Assembly: GCF_023715615.1 (NCBI RefSeq)
Contig: NZ_JAMBOM010000009.1
Span: 1 to 64,000, forward strand
Origin: Sporosarcina aquimarina
Lineage (GTDB): Bacteria; Bacillota; Bacilli; Bacillales_A; Planococcaceae
DNA: 64,000 nt
Direction of reading: 5' to 3'
The translations under genes and the position numbers were made by a program. This document shows, piece after piece, positions 37,422-48,021 of the stretch. The notes under the pieces are model-generated. The model was not told the DNA's origin. It was given only the letters and a program-made list of their open reading frames with translations, and did not search any database. Numbering within the stretch: position 1 is the stretch's first letter; each line of letters begins with the position of its first letter.

Positions 37422-38870
37422 ATGGATCACACCAAAAGACCTGTAGTGGAAGCGCTGCAGACCTTTCTAGGGGCACAGCCCGTATCTTTTCATGTACCCG
37501 GTCATAAACACGGCATGCTTTCTCGACTGCCCGAAGATTTTAAAGCTGCACTACGATATGACATAACGGAATTGACAGGGCTGGATGATCTGCACGCCCC
37601 TACTGAAATGCTTGCAGAAGCACAAATGATGTTGGCGGATGTATATGGAGCGGATCAAAGCTTTTTCCTGGTGAACGGTTCTACAGTCGGCAATCTTGCA
37701 ATGATCCGAACGATTTGTGAACCGGGTGATACATTGCTCGTACAGCGCAACGCACACAAATCTATATTTCATGCAGTAGAGTTGTCGGGAGCACAAGCAA
37801 TTCTGCTTACACCGGAGTGGGACGAAGCAACTTGCACAGCAGGCGCAGTTTCAACGACGACTGTGGAGGATGCGTTAGAACGGTATCCAGATGCAAAAGG
37901 CATAGTTGTTACATACCCGACGTATTACGGAACAACAGGTAGTGACTTGCAGACAATTGTTGAAAAAGCGCACGAAAAGGGTATACCTGTACTTGTAGAT
38001 GAAGCACATGGTGCGCATTTTGTAATAGGTTCTCCATTTCCGGTATCTGCGCTTCGTCTTGGTGCTGATATCGTTGTTCAATCGGCGCACAAAACATTGT
38101 CTGCGATGACCCAAGCATCTTTTCTACATGTAAACTCACAGCTAGTCGATATAGACCGATTGGCTCGCATACTATCTATGTTACAAACAAGTAGTCCATC
38201 GTATATGTTGCTCGCATCTCTTGACGATGCACGAGCAATGATTGCTGCCTATTCAGAAGAGGACAAGCAAGCATTTCTAGTATGGCGTGGTGAATTTATC
38301 GATCAGCTGAGTAAGATTAAAGATCTTGAAGTAATCGAAACAGAGGATCCATTGAAAATTCTACTTCGACAAAAAGAAGAATCCGGCTATACATTTCAGC
38401 GTTCATTGGAAGAGATGGGGATCTATACAGAACTCGCAGACGAGCGCCAAGTATTATTCGTACTTCCTTTGTTACCTAAAGCGATTTCATACCCTACAGA
38501 TTCCATTTGTGGAGCAGTTGAGTCAGCAGTACAACGATTGCAAAGAGATACTGAACAGGTTTCCGAAGAGGATGAATCAAATGAGGAAGAATCGCGTAAG
38601 TTGATAATTACAACAAGTTCTCATTCAAAAAAAGATACGGAATGGGTTCCAGCAGAGTCTGCAAATGGATACCAAGTTGCTACAGCAATTATTCCATACC
38701 CACCAGGAATCCCACTGGTTTTAAGTGGAGAGCAACTGAATGCACAACTAATTCAAGAAGTGTGTCATATGATGGATTCAGGGGCTAGGTTTCAAGGGGC
38801 AGTTCGAGTAAATGGACCAACAACGGAATTTGAAGTGTTGAGTGCACAAGGAGAAGATTTGAATGGCTAA
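37422..38870 (+). CDS. yaaO: Orn/Lys/Arg decarboxylase family protein (YaaO)
   Basis: A 482-residue fold-type I PLP protein of the lysine/ornithine/arginine decarboxylase family. Motifs are FHVPGHKHG, the PLP lysine in [16 protein letters not shown], and VDEAHGAHF. The C-terminal domain ends [16 protein letters not shown]. The substrate is not settled for YaaO. ATG 37422 is preferred because AGGAGGAG precedes it; the frame is open from 37386. It overlaps tmk by 8 nt. Confidence 0.92.
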   Translation: MDHTKRPVVEALQTFLGAQPVSFHVPGHKHGMLSRLPEDFKAALRYDITELTGLDDLHAPTEMLAEAQMMLADVYGADQSFFLVNGSTVGNLAMIRTICEPGDTLLVQRNAHKSIFHAVELSGAQAILLTPEWDEATCTAGAVSTTTVEDALERYPDAKGIVVTYPTYYGTTGSDLQTIVEKAHEKGIPVLVDEAHGAHFVIGSPFPVSALRLGADIVVQSAHKTLSAMTQASFLHVNSQLVDIDRLARILSMLQTSSPSYMLLASLDDARAMIAAYSEEDKQAFLVWRGEFIDQLSKIKDLEVIETEDPLKILLRQKEESGYTFQRSLEEMGIYTELADERQVLFVLPLLPKAISYPTDSICGAVESAVQRLQRDTEQVSEEDESNEEESRKLIITTSSHSKKDTEWVPAESANGYQVATAIIPYPPGIPLVLSGEQLNAQLIQEVCHMMDSGARFQGAVRVNGPTTEFEVLSAQGEDLNG

Positions 38871-39492
38871 AGGAATATTTATCACATTCGAAGGACCAGA
38901 AGGAGCAGGGAAGACGACAGTTATTAAAGAAATTCATAACCGTTTGCAACAACAAGGAAACTCCTCGGTTTTAACCCGGGAGCCTGGCGGAATCCGAATT
39001 GCAGAGAAAATCCGGACAATTATTTTAGATAATGATCATGAAGAAATGGATGCCCGGACAGAGGCATTATTATATGCTGCTGCAAGACGACAACATCTAA
39101 CCGAAAAAGTCATCCCTGCTCTGGAAGAGGGTGCGATTGTTCTTTGCGACCGGTTCGTTGATAGCTCACTAGCCTACCAAGGGTATGCAAGAGGCCTAGG
39201 TATCGATGAAGTGTTCGCGATTAACGAATTTGCGATCAATGGACTCATGCCGGATCATACAATCTACTTTGACTTATCCCCGGAAGCTGGTTTAGCAAGA
39301 ATTGCAGCAAGTGGTGAACGGGAACAAAACCGTTTGGATAATGAAACGCTGCAGTTTCATAAAGATGTGGCAGAAGGTTATCGTCTCGTACAACAACGAT
39401 TTCCAAAGCGTATTCAACCTATTGATGCGAGTGGTTCGGTAGAACAAGTTACAGAAATTGTATGGAAAACGATTGCATCATTCATTTCTTAA
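38863..39492 (+). CDS. tmk: Thymidylate kinase
   Basis: A 209-residue P-loop kinase making dTDP from dTMP. Walker A is [11 protein letters not shown], the TREPGG motif and the [12 protein letters not shown] motif are present. It overlaps the yaaO end. Confidence 0.97.
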   Translation: MAKGIFITFEGPEGAGKTTVIKEIHNRLQQQGNSSVLTREPGGIRIAEKIRTIILDNDHEEMDARTEALLYAAARRQHLTEKVIPALEEGAIVLCDRFVDSSLAYQGYARGLGIDEVFAINEFAINGLMPDHTIYFDLSPEAGLARIAASGEREQNRLDNETLQFHKDVAEGYRLVQQRFPKRIQPIDASGSVEQVTEIVWKTIASFIS

Positions 39493-39512
39493 GCCATTTC
39501 ATGATATAATAA

Positions 39513-39869
<357 letters not shown>

Positions 39870-39890
39870 TTCATATCGGAGTGAATTTAA

Positions 39891-40331
39891 ATGAAAGTTA
39901 ATAATGAGTATCGCACGGGTCTCGATAAATTGCGTAACGACCCGTTAAAGTCTCCTCAAGGTGGGGAGCGATTTGGTCAAATGGTTCAAAAACAGGAATC
40001 ACGCCTGCATGGAGAACAGATTACTCGTCTACTTGGCGACATTTCCAGCGCAGGTGACCGGCTTGCCCGGTCTCGTAACTTACGGGACATGGCTAAATTT
40101 AAGATGCTCGTCAAACGTTTTCTAAAAGAGTCTGTCGAAACCGGTCTAGGTCTGAAGCAATCACATACGTGGAACCAGTACGGAGAAGGGCGTAGGCTGA
40201 AAATTGTTGAAACAATTGACCAGAAGCTAATTGAATTAGCGGAACAATTGCTTCAAGATGAAGAGTCATCCGTGGAACTTCTCGCTAAAATTGGTGAAAT
40301 CAAAGGACTTCTCATCAATCTATATACATGA
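39891..40331 (+). CDS. yaaR: YaaR family protein (DUF327)
   Basis: A 146-residue, helical, charged cytoplasmic protein of unknown function, conserved between darA and holB. Motifs include FKMLVKRFLKESVETGLGLK. Confidence 0.88.
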   Translation: MKVNNEYRTGLDKLRNDPLKSPQGGERFGQMVQKQESRLHGEQITRLLGDISSAGDRLARSRNLRDMAKFKMLVKRFLKESVETGLGLKQSHTWNQYGEGRRLKIVETIDQKLIELAEQLLQDEESSVELLAKIGEIKGLLINLYT

Positions 40332-40332
40332 G

Positions 40333-40366
40333 GACGTTTTCTGATACATAAGAAAACGTCTTTTTT
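40333..40366 (+). terminator. darA-yaaR terminator
   Basis: GACGTTTTCT pairs with AGAAAACGTC, followed by six T. Confidence 0.88.
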
Positions 40367-40388
40367 ATACGAAAGGGGGGGCAGCCGT

Positions 40389-41396
40389 ATGGAAAAGCAG
40401 TTAAACAGTCGAATCACTACCGAACAGCCGGCAGTTGCTGCTAGATTCAGTGCTGCCTACCGCAATCACCGGATTGGTCATGCTTATATTTTTGATGGCG
40501 AAAAAGGGATTGGGAAACAAGACGCTGCATTATACTTCGCCCAATTATTATTGTGTGAGCAACCAAACGATAATGTTCCATGTGGAACATGCAGCGCTTG
40601 TAAGCGCGTTGAATCAGGAAATCACCCGAACATCTTAACGATTGAACCTGATGGTCAAGACATAAAAAAAGAACAAATGGCAGGATTACTCTCAGTTATG
40701 ACGAAAAAGGGATATGAGAGTGGACGCCGTATTTATATGATAGGGCATGCTCATCGAATGAATACAGCCGCAGCCAATGCACTCCTCAAATTTTTAGAAG
40801 AACCCGAAGGGGATGTGACGGCAATATTGCTGACAGATGCCTATCATATGGTATTGCCTACAATTCAATCGAGATGTCAGCGTATCTCTTTCCTGCCACC
40901 ACAGCGGGAACAGCTGTTGGAAACCTTGAAAGTTGAAGGGATTTCTCCATCACTTGCAGCTACGGTAACTTCACTTACTGCAGATTCAGCCCGTGCTACT
41001 GAACTGGCATTAGACGAGCAGTTTGTAAGTTTGCGAAAAACAGTGGTAAAATTAGTTCAAGCCATCGATCTGAATGTGACAGACGCATTATTACTCATCC
41101 AGTCTGAATGGGCGCCATTCTTAAAAGAAAAAGTAGATACCGAGATGGGACTGGACTTGCTTCTGTACATGTACCGTGATATTGTGGCGAAGAAAGCGGG
41201 ACTGTCTGCAACACCCGCATACCCGGATTTAGATGAATTCATAACAAGTTTAGCAATGAAAATGACTTATGATCAGTTGTCCACAATCTTGGAATCAGTT
41301 TTGCAGGCAAAAAAGCAATTGCATCGCAATATGCACCGAACGCTTTTAATGGAGCAATTGGTGCTCAGTATGCAGGAGGGGTTATTCGTTGTATAA
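40389..41396 (+). CDS. holB: DNA polymerase III delta' subunit
   Basis: A 335-residue clamp-loader subunit. It has a modified P-loop (DGEKGIGKQDAAL), a zinc module (CGTCSACKRV) and the sensor segment ANALLKFLEEPEGD. It completes the clamp loader with DnaX; yaaT overlaps its end by 8 nt. Confidence 0.95.
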   Translation: MEKQLNSRITTEQPAVAARFSAAYRNHRIGHAYIFDGEKGIGKQDAALYFAQLLLCEQPNDNVPCGTCSACKRVESGNHPNILTIEPDGQDIKKEQMAGLLSVMTKKGYESGRRIYMIGHAHRMNTAAANALLKFLEEPEGDVTAILLTDAYHMVLPTIQSRCQRISFLPPQREQLLETLKVEGISPSLAATVTSLTADSARATELALDEQFVSLRKTVVKLVQAIDLNVTDALLLIQSEWAPFLKEKVDTEMGLDLLLYMYRDIVAKKAGLSATPAYPDLDEFITSLAMKMTYDQLSTILESVLQAKKQLHRNMHRTLLMEQLVLSMQEGLFVV

Positions 41397-42207
41397 CGTT
41401 GCAGGAATCCGCTTTAAAAAAGCGGGTAAAATACATTATTTTGACCCAATGGACTATGACTTGAAAGTCGATGATTATGTAATCGTCGAATCTGCGCGTG
41501 GTACAGAGTATGGGAAAGTGGTTAGCATGATGGTGGATATGGATGGTTCAGACTTAGTTCTGCCTTTAAAGAAAGTGATTCGTCCTGCTAGCAAAGAAGA
41601 TAAGGATAAAGTGGAAGAAAACCAAGTGGATGCTCAAAAAGCATTTACTACATGTGTCTCTAAAATCCAAGAGCACAAACTTGATATGAAACTTGTCGAT
41701 GTGGAATATACATTTGATCGGAATAAAGTGATTTTCTATTTTACAGCTGAAGGTCGAGTCGATTTCAGAAACTTGGTGAAGGACCTAGCTTCTATCTTCA
41801 GAACTCGAATTGAGCTACGTCAAATCGGTGTAAGAGATGAAGCTAAAATGCTTGGCGGAATTGGTCCTTGTGGCCGAATGCTTTGCTGTTCTACTTTTCT
41901 CGGAGATTTCGAACCGGTTTCTATTAAAATGGCAAAAGATCAAAATTTATCATTAAATCCTTCAAAGATTTCAGGGTTATGTGGAAGATTGATGTGCTGT
42001 TTAAAATATGAAAATGACGAGTACGAGCAAGCTAAAGCACTCATGCCTGATATTGGTGCACGTATTGAGACGCCAGATGGCTCAGGGAAGGTTGTCGGTC
42101 TAAATTTACTGGAGCGTTTGCTGAAAGTGAAGTTAACCGACCAAGACCAAACACTTGAATATGCTTGGGAAGAACTGTCGAAGAAGACGGGACAGCCCGT
42201 CAATTGA
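41389..42207 (+). CDS. ricT: RicT/YaaT, PSP1 domain Fe-S protein
   Basis: A 272-residue PSP1-domain protein. In B. subtilis RicT joins RicA and RicF to assist RNase Y and spore/competence phosphorelay. Cysteine clusters CGRMLCC and CGRLMCC, which bind the Fe-S cluster, are intact. TTG start at 41389 gives MYNVAGIRFKKAGK, aligning with the family; it overlaps holB. Confidence 0.93.
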   Translation: MYNVAGIRFKKAGKIHYFDPMDYDLKVDDYVIVESARGTEYGKVVSMMVDMDGSDLVLPLKKVIRPASKEDKDKVEENQVDAQKAFTTCVSKIQEHKLDMKLVDVEYTFDRNKVIFYFTAEGRVDFRNLVKDLASIFRTRIELRQIGVRDEAKMLGGIGPCGRMLCCSTFLGDFEPVSIKMAKDQNLSLNPSKISGLCGRLMCCLKYENDEYEQAKALMPDIGARIETPDGSGKVVGLNLLERLLKVKLTDQDQTLEYAWEELSKKTGQPVN

Positions 42208-42228
42208 TGAAGTGATGAGGTGATAAAG

Positions 42229-42582
42229 TTGAAAGAAGGGAACTTTCTCGATAAGGTAATCGAATACGAACAACAACTTGACTCTATGCACAAGCAATTC
42301 CGTGAAATCATCGGTTTTGTTGCTAAGATGACGGAAGAAAACCATTCACTTCAACTTGAGAATCATCATCTGCGCGCACGTCTAGACGAGTTGGATCAAC
42401 AAGCTGCTACTGACAAAAAAAACGCAGAACGTTCGCAACGGGCAGACGTTGGCGAAGGTGTAGACAATTTGGCTCGTATTTATAATGAGGGATTCCACGT
42501 ATGCAATGTCCATTATGGAAGCACACGTAAAGGTGAGGATTGCCTGTTTTGTCTCTCGTTTCTAAGTAAACAAAATTTGTGA
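42229..42582 (+). CDS. yabA: Initiation control protein YabA
   Basis: A 117-residue negative regulator of replication initiation that bridges DnaA and DnaN. The N-terminal coiled coil (about residues 5-60) with heptads precedes the zinc-binding C-terminal motif FHVCNVHYG...[12 protein letters not shown] 42229 is chosen because GAGG lies 8 nt upstream; GTG 42220 is inside that RBS. Confidence 0.93.
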   Translation: MKEGNFLDKVIEYEQQLDSMHKQFREIIGFVAKMTEENHSLQLENHHLRARLDELDQQAATDKKNAERSQRADVGEGVDNLARIYNEGFHVCNVHYGSTRKGEDCLFCLSFLSKQNL

Positions 42583-42587
42583 ATTTT

Positions 42588-42622
42588 AGCCGATCCCTAT
42601 TTCTATCTAGGTGTCGGTTTTT
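42588..42622 (+). terminator. yabA terminator (imperfect)
   Basis: CCGAtcCCTA pairs with TAGGtgTCGG, followed by T. Confidence 0.6.
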
Positions 42623-42663
42623 CTATATCATGGAGTTACTATATTTTTTAAAAGGAGTATCCG

Positions 42664-43416
42664 ATGGAACCAATTGAATTACGAGGTGACGAACGCCTCG
42701 ATTACTTACTTGCGGAAGACTTGAGAATTATCCAGAGTCCATCTGTTTTTTCGTTTTCACTAGATGCTGTACTGCTAGCCCGTTTTGCTTATATGCCCAT
42801 TAGACGCGGTAAAATTGTAGATTTGTGCGCAGGTAATGGCGCAATTCCATTGTTTTTAAGTGCACGCACCTCAGCAGATATTATAGCGGTGGAGTTGCAA
42901 GAACAACTAGCGGATATGGCAAGTCGTAGTATCGCTTATAATCAGCTGAATGAGCAGATTACAATGCGATGTGACGACGTCATTGGTATTGCCTCCAAGA
43001 TTGGGTTTGATCAATATGATGTAGTGACCTGTAATCCACCGTACTTTAAAGCGTATGAGCATAGTGAACAAAATCAAAAAGAACCGCTGACCATTGCTCG
43101 ACACGAAGTAAAACTGACTCTAGATCAAGCGGTTCGTTCTGCAAGTGAATTACTTAAGCAAGGTGGGAAGGCGGCCTTTGTCCATCGTCCAGGGAGATTG
43201 CTAGATATTATCACTTCGATGAGAGCGAATCGGCTGGAGCCGAAGCGTATTCAATTTGTATATCCGAAAGAAGGGAAGGAAGCGAATACGCTACTAATCG
43301 AAGCAACGAAAGATGGAAAGCCAGATTTGAAGATCCTTCCGCCGCTATATGTTTATCAACAAGACGGTACGTATACTGAAGAAGTGAGGAAATTGTTGTA
43401 TGGAACAGAAGCATAA
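42664..43416 (+). CDS. trmN: tRNA1(Val) (adenine-N6)-methyltransferase family protein
   Basis: A 250-residue N6-adenine methyltransferase (YabB). Motif I is [15 protein letters not shown] and the catalytic motif is NPPY ([11 protein letters not shown]). B. subtilis YabB methylates tRNA1(Val) A37 or a related site in the family. It overlaps yazA by 17 nt; the RBS is AAAAGGAG. Confidence 0.92.
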   Translation: MEPIELRGDERLDYLLAEDLRIIQSPSVFSFSLDAVLLARFAYMPIRRGKIVDLCAGNGAIPLFLSARTSADIIAVELQEQLADMASRSIAYNQLNEQITMRCDDVIGIASKIGFDQYDVVTCNPPYFKAYEHSEQNQKEPLTIARHEVKLTLDQAVRSASELLKQGGKAAFVHRPGRLLDIITSMRANRLEPKRIQFVYPKEGKEANTLLIEATKDGKPDLKILPPLYVYQQDGTYTEEVRKLLYGTEA

Positions 43417-43675
43417 CCATAACCATCTGTTTTATGTACTTGAATGTAAGGATGGTTCCTATTACGGAGGATACACAACGGATATTAACCGTAGGGTTGC
43501 CATGCATAATTCAGGTAAAGGAGCAAAATATACGAGGGCAAGAAGGCCGGTTCGTTGTATTCATCACAAAAAGTTTGAAACGAAACGGGAAGCGATGCAA
43601 GCGGAGTATCGTTTCAAACAGTTGACGCGCCCCGCTAAAGAACGGTATTTGGAACAAGAGGAGGCAGGACAATGA
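43400..43675 (+). CDS. yazA: GIY-YIG nuclease family protein YazA
   Basis: A 91-residue UPF0213-type GIY-YIG protein. The motif here is [22 protein letters not shown] (two strands plus Arg), with a later [12 protein letters not shown]. The role is uncertain. It is translationally coupled on both sides. Confidence 0.9.
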   Translation: MEQKHNHNHLFYVLECKDGSYYGGYTTDINRRVAMHNSGKGAKYTRARRPVRCIHHKKFETKREAMQAEYRFKQLTRPAKERYLEQEEAGQ

Positions 43676-44544
43676 TCACGCAAAAAAGTGCGGAATATGA
43701 GAAGGGTGTGCTGTATTTAGTTGGTACACCCATTGGGAATTTGGAAGATATGAGTTATCGTGCAATTCGCATTTTAAAAGAAGCCGACATGATTGCGGCA
43801 GAAGATACTAGAAATACTGTGAAGTTATCCAATCACTTTGAAATTGACACGCCTTTTATGAGTTACCATGAGCACAACCTAGAGGTGGGAGGGAGAAAAA
43901 TTTTAGAGTTGTTGGCAGAAGGTAAAACCGTTGCACTCGTGAGTGATGCAGGGATGCCTTGTATTTCAGATCCAGGTGCCGATATTGCAGAAAAAGCAAT
44001 CTCAGAGGGTTATCCAGTCGTTCCTATACCTGGACCAAATGCGGCCATTAGCGCATTAGTTGCGTCGGGTATTCCTGCACAGCCCTTCTTGTTTTTTGGT
44101 TTTTTAGACAGACAGAAGAAAAAGCGCCGTATTCAGTTGGAAGCATTACAGAACCGACAAGAGACGATACTCTTTTACGAAGCACCTCATCGACTGAAAG
44201 ATACGTTGCGTGCTTTGAAAGAACAGTTTGGTCCGAATCGACGTATTACACTTGCGAGAGAACTAACAAAACGGTATGAGGAATTTGTTAGGGGGACAAT
44301 TGAAGAGGCACTTAACTGGGCAGAAACAACAGAGATTCGCGGAGAGTTTTGTTTAGTCGTAGAAGGTACAGATGAGATGAAATCAGAAACTGAGATAGTA
44401 TGGTGGAACGCTCTAACTCCTGTTGAACACGTTGAACAATTGATCGAACAAAAAGGATATACATCAAAAGAGGCAATACGAGAAACCGCAGCCGATCGGG
44501 GTGTGACGAAACGGGAAATTTATCAGGCATATCACGTTGAATAA
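43672..44544 (+). CDS. rsmI: 16S rRNA (cytidine-1402-2'-O)-methyltransferase
   Basis: A 290-residue SAM-dependent methyltransferase of tetrapyrrole-methylase fold. The motifs [22 protein letters not shown] and [12 protein letters not shown] are present. ATGA overlap with yazA. Confidence 0.96.
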   Translation: MITQKSAEYEKGVLYLVGTPIGNLEDMSYRAIRILKEADMIAAEDTRNTVKLSNHFEIDTPFMSYHEHNLEVGGRKILELLAEGKTVALVSDAGMPCISDPGADIAEKAISEGYPVVPIPGPNAAISALVASGIPAQPFLFFGFLDRQKKKRRIQLEALQNRQETILFYEAPHRLKDTLRALKEQFGPNRRITLARELTKRYEEFVRGTIEEALNWAETTEIRGEFCLVVEGTDEMKSETEIVWWNALTPVEHVEQLIEQKGYTSKEAIRETAADRGVTKREIYQAYHVE

Positions 44545-44547
44545 AAA

Positions 44548-44587
44548 ATAACACCTGTGCCTACTTGAATAGGCACAGATGTTATTG
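44548..44587. terminator. Bidirectional terminator between rsmI and abrB
   Basis: AATAACAcCTGTGCCTA pairs with TAGGCACAGaTGTTATT. Confidence 0.85.
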
Positions 44588-44603
44588 AAATAAAATCATT
44601 AAA

Positions 44604-44879
44604 TCAAGACATTTTGTCTTCGATTTCAGCAATTAGTTGCTTAGCACCTTCAGGACTAAGAATTAGTTTACCATCGATGAGTGTTAAATTGTCATCTGAA
44701 ACTTCTCCAGTTACTGAACATGTCATGTTAGGCATGTATTTCTTCAAGATGATTTTATCGTCATCCACATAAATTTCTAGTGCGTCTTTTTGAGCTATGC
44801 CGAGTGTCCGACGTAATTCGATAGGGATAACTACACGACCAAGTTCGTCGACCTTACGTACGATTCCAGTAGATTTCAT
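44604..44879 (-). CDS. abrB: Transition state regulator AbrB
   Basis: A 91-residue DNA-binding regulator that represses stationary-phase genes. The N-terminal swapped-hairpin DNA-binding domain (MKSTGIVRKVDELGRVVIPI) and the following RRTLGIAQKDALEIYVDD match AbrB closely. ATG 44879 is preferred to the earlier start at 44927, being the family N-terminus with AGGAGG upstream. The 290 bp upstream to the riboswitch is AT-rich and otherwise featureless. Confidence 0.96.
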   Translation of the reverse strand: MKSTGIVRKVDELGRVVIPIELRRTLGIAQKDALEIYVDDDKIILKKYMPNMTCSVTGEVSDDNLTLIDGKLILSPEGAKQLIAEIEDKMS

Positions 44880-45173
44880 ATCAGGTTTCCTCCTAAAGTA
44901 AAATGGTGATTCGTCAGATTTCGACATTTTTCTCTTGTCTGTCTATTATCATACCAAGTCTTCCAATTAACGTCAATAGCGAAGGCTATAAACTATTTAA
45001 TGAATAATAGATACATAAAAAACACACATAAATGTGAATCAAAGTTGCAGATTTAGAACATACTAGAGATAATTTTATAATAAATTTTTATAAAAATAAA
45101 AATAGGTTGACTTTGTCGGTTCTTGTGATTATAGTAGATAATAATTCTTGCACAATCGAATAGCAATACATCA

Positions 45174-45358
45174 CTTTCTTATCCAGAGAGATCGAGGGGC
45201 AGGCCCTATGACATCTCGGCAGCGGGTTCATTACACATGAACACTGTGCCAATTCCTGCAAATGCTTTATGCATTTGGAAGATGAGAACGGAGATGGTTT
45301 CATAGTATATTGAAGCCCTCTTTTTTCTCGTTTCCACGAGAAGAAAGAGGGCTTTTTT
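45174..45358 (+). promoter_or_regulatory. SAM-I riboswitch (S-box) before metN
   Basis: The aptamer signature is present: CTTATCCAGAGAGATCGAGG, GGCAGGCCCTATGA, CTCGGCAGC, then paired stems and GATGAGAACGG near 45281-45291. A terminator (AGCCCTCTTTTTTCTCG against CGAGAAGAAAGAGGGCT plus T, 45313-45358) ends it. SAM binding should switch off the metNIQ operon. Confidence 0.95.
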
Positions 45359-45434
45359 CGTTCAAGCAAAAGAAAGTTCGATGACTGCGCTCATTGCTGC
45401 ACAGAATCAATACAGTAAGAAAAGGAGGGCCAGC

Positions 45435-46460
45435 ATGATTGAATTTAAACAGGCGGTTAAGACATTTCGACTAGGTAAGCGTGAAGTGACAGCAGTTAAT
45501 GACGTGAGTTTGTCCGTTGCACAAGGAGAGATCTTCGGGATTATTGGGTTTAGTGGTGCAGGGAAAAGTACATTGCTTCGACTCGTTAATATGCTGGAGC
45601 GACCAACCACGGGTTCTATTCAAGTACAAGGAGTAGACCTAGCAACACTTTCTCAAAAAGATTTAAGGAAGCTGCGGCGCCGAATTGGGATGATTTTTCA
45701 AAACTTTAATTTGTTTTCATCGAGAACGGTTGCTGGAAATGTTGCGTATCCTTTAAAGCTTGCAGGAGGGGCAAAAAAAGAAGTCACTGCACGAGTAGCA
45801 GAACTATTGGAGTTTGTTGGACTATCTGATAAAGCGAATGATTACCCTGAACAACTTTCCGGTGGACAAAAACAGCGGGTTGGTATCGCAAGAGCACTCG
45901 CTACATCACCTGATATATTAATTTGCGATGAAGCAACGTCAGCATTAGACCCAGACACAACAGCTGATATCCTTCGACTTCTGAAAAAAGTGAACAAGGA
46001 ATTAGGGATTACAATTTTGCTGATTACACACGAGATGCACGTTATTCAAGAAATATGCGATCGTGTCGCAGTAATGGAAGATGGAGAAGTGATTGAATCA
46101 GGGTCTGTCTTTGACACGTTTACAAATCCACAACATCCAACGACAAAGCGTTTCATCCAGTCAGTACAACAGGATCGACCTTCAAATGCATTGCTTAAAG
46201 AGTGGCGTGCAAAGGGAGGGAAAAAATTGTATCGCGTGATCTTTAAAGGTGAAGTAGCTAGTGATCCAGTTCTCTCAAGGCTAACGCAAGAATTTGGAGT
46301 GAATTTCAATATTGTATATGGTTCCATCCGTGAACTGCAGGAGAAGTTTTTTGGAAATTTGTTAGTTTCATTTGATGGTGATGAACATTCTGTAAACCTA
46401 CTGATTGCAGCATTGAAAGAAACCGTAGAGATCGAGGAGGTTGCTGTTCATGAAGGTTGA
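45435..46460 (+). CDS. metN: Methionine ABC transporter ATP-binding protein
   Basis: A 341-residue ATPase energising methionine uptake. Walker A GFSGAGKST, Q-loop region, signature LSGGQKQR and Walker B LICDEA are present. A C-terminal NIL domain (about 260-341) gives feedback by methionine. ATG 45435 follows AAAGGAGG; the frame is open from 45381, but that part lies within the riboswitch leader. Confidence 0.97.
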   Translation: MIEFKQAVKTFRLGKREVTAVNDVSLSVAQGEIFGIIGFSGAGKSTLLRLVNMLERPTTGSIQVQGVDLATLSQKDLRKLRRRIGMIFQNFNLFSSRTVAGNVAYPLKLAGGAKKEVTARVAELLEFVGLSDKANDYPEQLSGGQKQRVGIARALATSPDILICDEATSALDPDTTADILRLLKKVNKELGITILLITHEMHVIQEICDRVAVMEDGEVIESGSVFDTFTNPQHPTTKRFIQSVQQDRPSNALLKEWRAKGGKKLYRVIFKGEVASDPVLSRLTQEFGVNFNIVYGSIRELQEKFFGNLLVSFDGDEHSVNLLIAALKETVEIEEVAVHEG

Positions 46461-47112
46461 TTGGACAACATTTTGGCCAAGAATTGTAGAGTCAACAGGT
46501 GAAACGGTTCTCATGGTCATCGCAACGCTCATCTTTGGCTCGATTTTAGGAATAAGTATCGGTTTACTGCTTTACGTAACTAGAAAAGGGAACATTTTAG
46601 AAAAGCAATGGGTGTTTCAAACATTGAATATCCTTATCAATATCATTCGCCCGATACCCTTCATCATATTCCTTGTTGCACTAAGTCCTATTACAAGGGC
46701 TGTAGTAGGTTCCACAATCGGAACATGGGCGGCTATCTTTCCAATGACGATTGCAGCCTCTTTTGGAATCGCTAGAATTGTGGAAAACAACTTGGTAGGT
46801 ATAGATCCTGGAGTTGTGGAAGCTGCTAAAGCGATGGGGGCAAGCCCTTTTCAAATCATTTTTACAGTTCTAATACCAGAGGCTCTCGGTCCTCTAATTC
46901 TTGGTTTAACATTTGTAACAATTAGTTTAATCGACTTCTCGGCAATGGCAGGTACTGTTGGCGGAGGAGGATTGGGACATGTAGCGATGACATACGGATA
47001 TCAGCGTTTCGATGGCAGTGTCATGCTGGTTACGGTAGTCATTCTAATTGTTCTGGTCCAGGTGGCACAGTGGTTAGGAAATACGCTATCACGGAAGGTT
47101 ATGAGACGTTAG
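46450..47112 (+). CDS. metI: Methionine ABC transporter permease
   Basis: A 220-residue permease with five membrane segments and the EAA loop (VEAAKAMGASPFQIIFTVLI). ATG 46450 has GAGGAGG 8 nt upstream; it overlaps metN by 11 nt. Confidence 0.96.
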   Translation: MKVDWTTFWPRIVESTGETVLMVIATLIFGSILGISIGLLLYVTRKGNILEKQWVFQTLNILINIIRPIPFIIFLVALSPITRAVVGSTIGTWAAIFPMTIAASFGIARIVENNLVGIDPGVVEAAKAMGASPFQIIFTVLIPEALGPLILGLTFVTISLIDFSAMAGTVGGGGLGHVAMTYGYQRFDGSVMLVTVVILIVLVQVAQWLGNTLSRKVMRR

Positions 47113-47148
47113 TTTTTGATCAGACACATACTTGGGGGAGATTATAAT

Positions 47149-48006
47149 ATGAAAAAAGCAATTATCTACTTAGGAACTGTCTTACTTCTATTAACATTAG
47201 GAGCTTGCAGCCAAAAAACATCAGGACAAGAAAAAGACTCAAATGTAGTAAAAATCGGTGTGACGGGATCAGATGGTGAAGTTTGGCCGATTCTTAAAGA
47301 GAAAGCTAAAGCTGAAGGAATTGAAATTAAACTCATCGAGTTTGCCGATTACACATTACCGAACCAGGCTTTAGCAAATGGAGATATTGACCTAAACTCA
47401 TTTCAACACATTGCATTTTTAAGTCAGTTCACAAAAGAAAATGATGCAGACTTAACACCAATTGGAACAACAATCATTGCACCCATGGGGGTTTACTCAG
47501 AAAAGCTGAAGTCAATTGACGATATTGAAGATGGAGCACGTATCGCAATTCCGGATGATCCATCTAACCAAGCACGTGCTTTGAAATTACTAGAATCTGC
47601 AGGCCTGATAAAACTAGCTGATGATTTCGGATTGTTTGGAGATCCGTCGAAAATTGTCGAAAATCCGAAGAAACTCGACATTTATCCAATTGTAGCTCAA
47701 CAAACTCCACGTGTACTGCCGGATGTTGCCGCTTCTGTCATTAATAATGGAGTCGCTGGGCAAGCAGGGTTTGATCCGGTAAAAGATCCAATCTATCTAG
47801 AAGACAGCGATGACGAAAATACATTGCCGTATGTAAATATCTTTGCAGCTAGGTCAGCAGATAAGAACAATGAAACCTATCAGCGAATTATTGAATTGTA
47901 TCATGAAGAAGATGTGAAAAAAGCGGTGCAGGCAGATACAAATGGCGGTTCTGTCGTAGTTGATATTTCAAAGGAAGAGTTACTAAAAGTCTACAAAGGA
48001 CTATAA
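47149..48006 (+). CDS. metQ: Methionine-binding lipoprotein
   Basis: A 285-residue substrate-binding lipoprotein (NlpA family). The lipobox is LTLGAC with a lipid-modified Cys near residue 22. The ligand-binding motif SFQHIAFL and the TIIAPMGVYS segment match MetQ. ATG 47149; frame open from 47116. Confidence 0.97.
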   Translation: MKKAIIYLGTVLLLLTLGACSQKTSGQEKDSNVVKIGVTGSDGEVWPILKEKAKAEGIEIKLIEFADYTLPNQALANGDIDLNSFQHIAFLSQFTKENDADLTPIGTTIIAPMGVYSEKLKSIDDIEDGARIAIPDDPSNQARALKLLESAGLIKLADDFGLFGDPSKIVENPKKLDIYPIVAQQTPRVLPDVAASVINNGVAGQAGFDPVKDPIYLEDSDDENTLPYVNIFAARSADKNNETYQRIIELYHEEDVKKAVQADTNGGSVVVDISKEELLKVYKGL

Positions 48007-48021
48007 GGGAGGAAAACTATT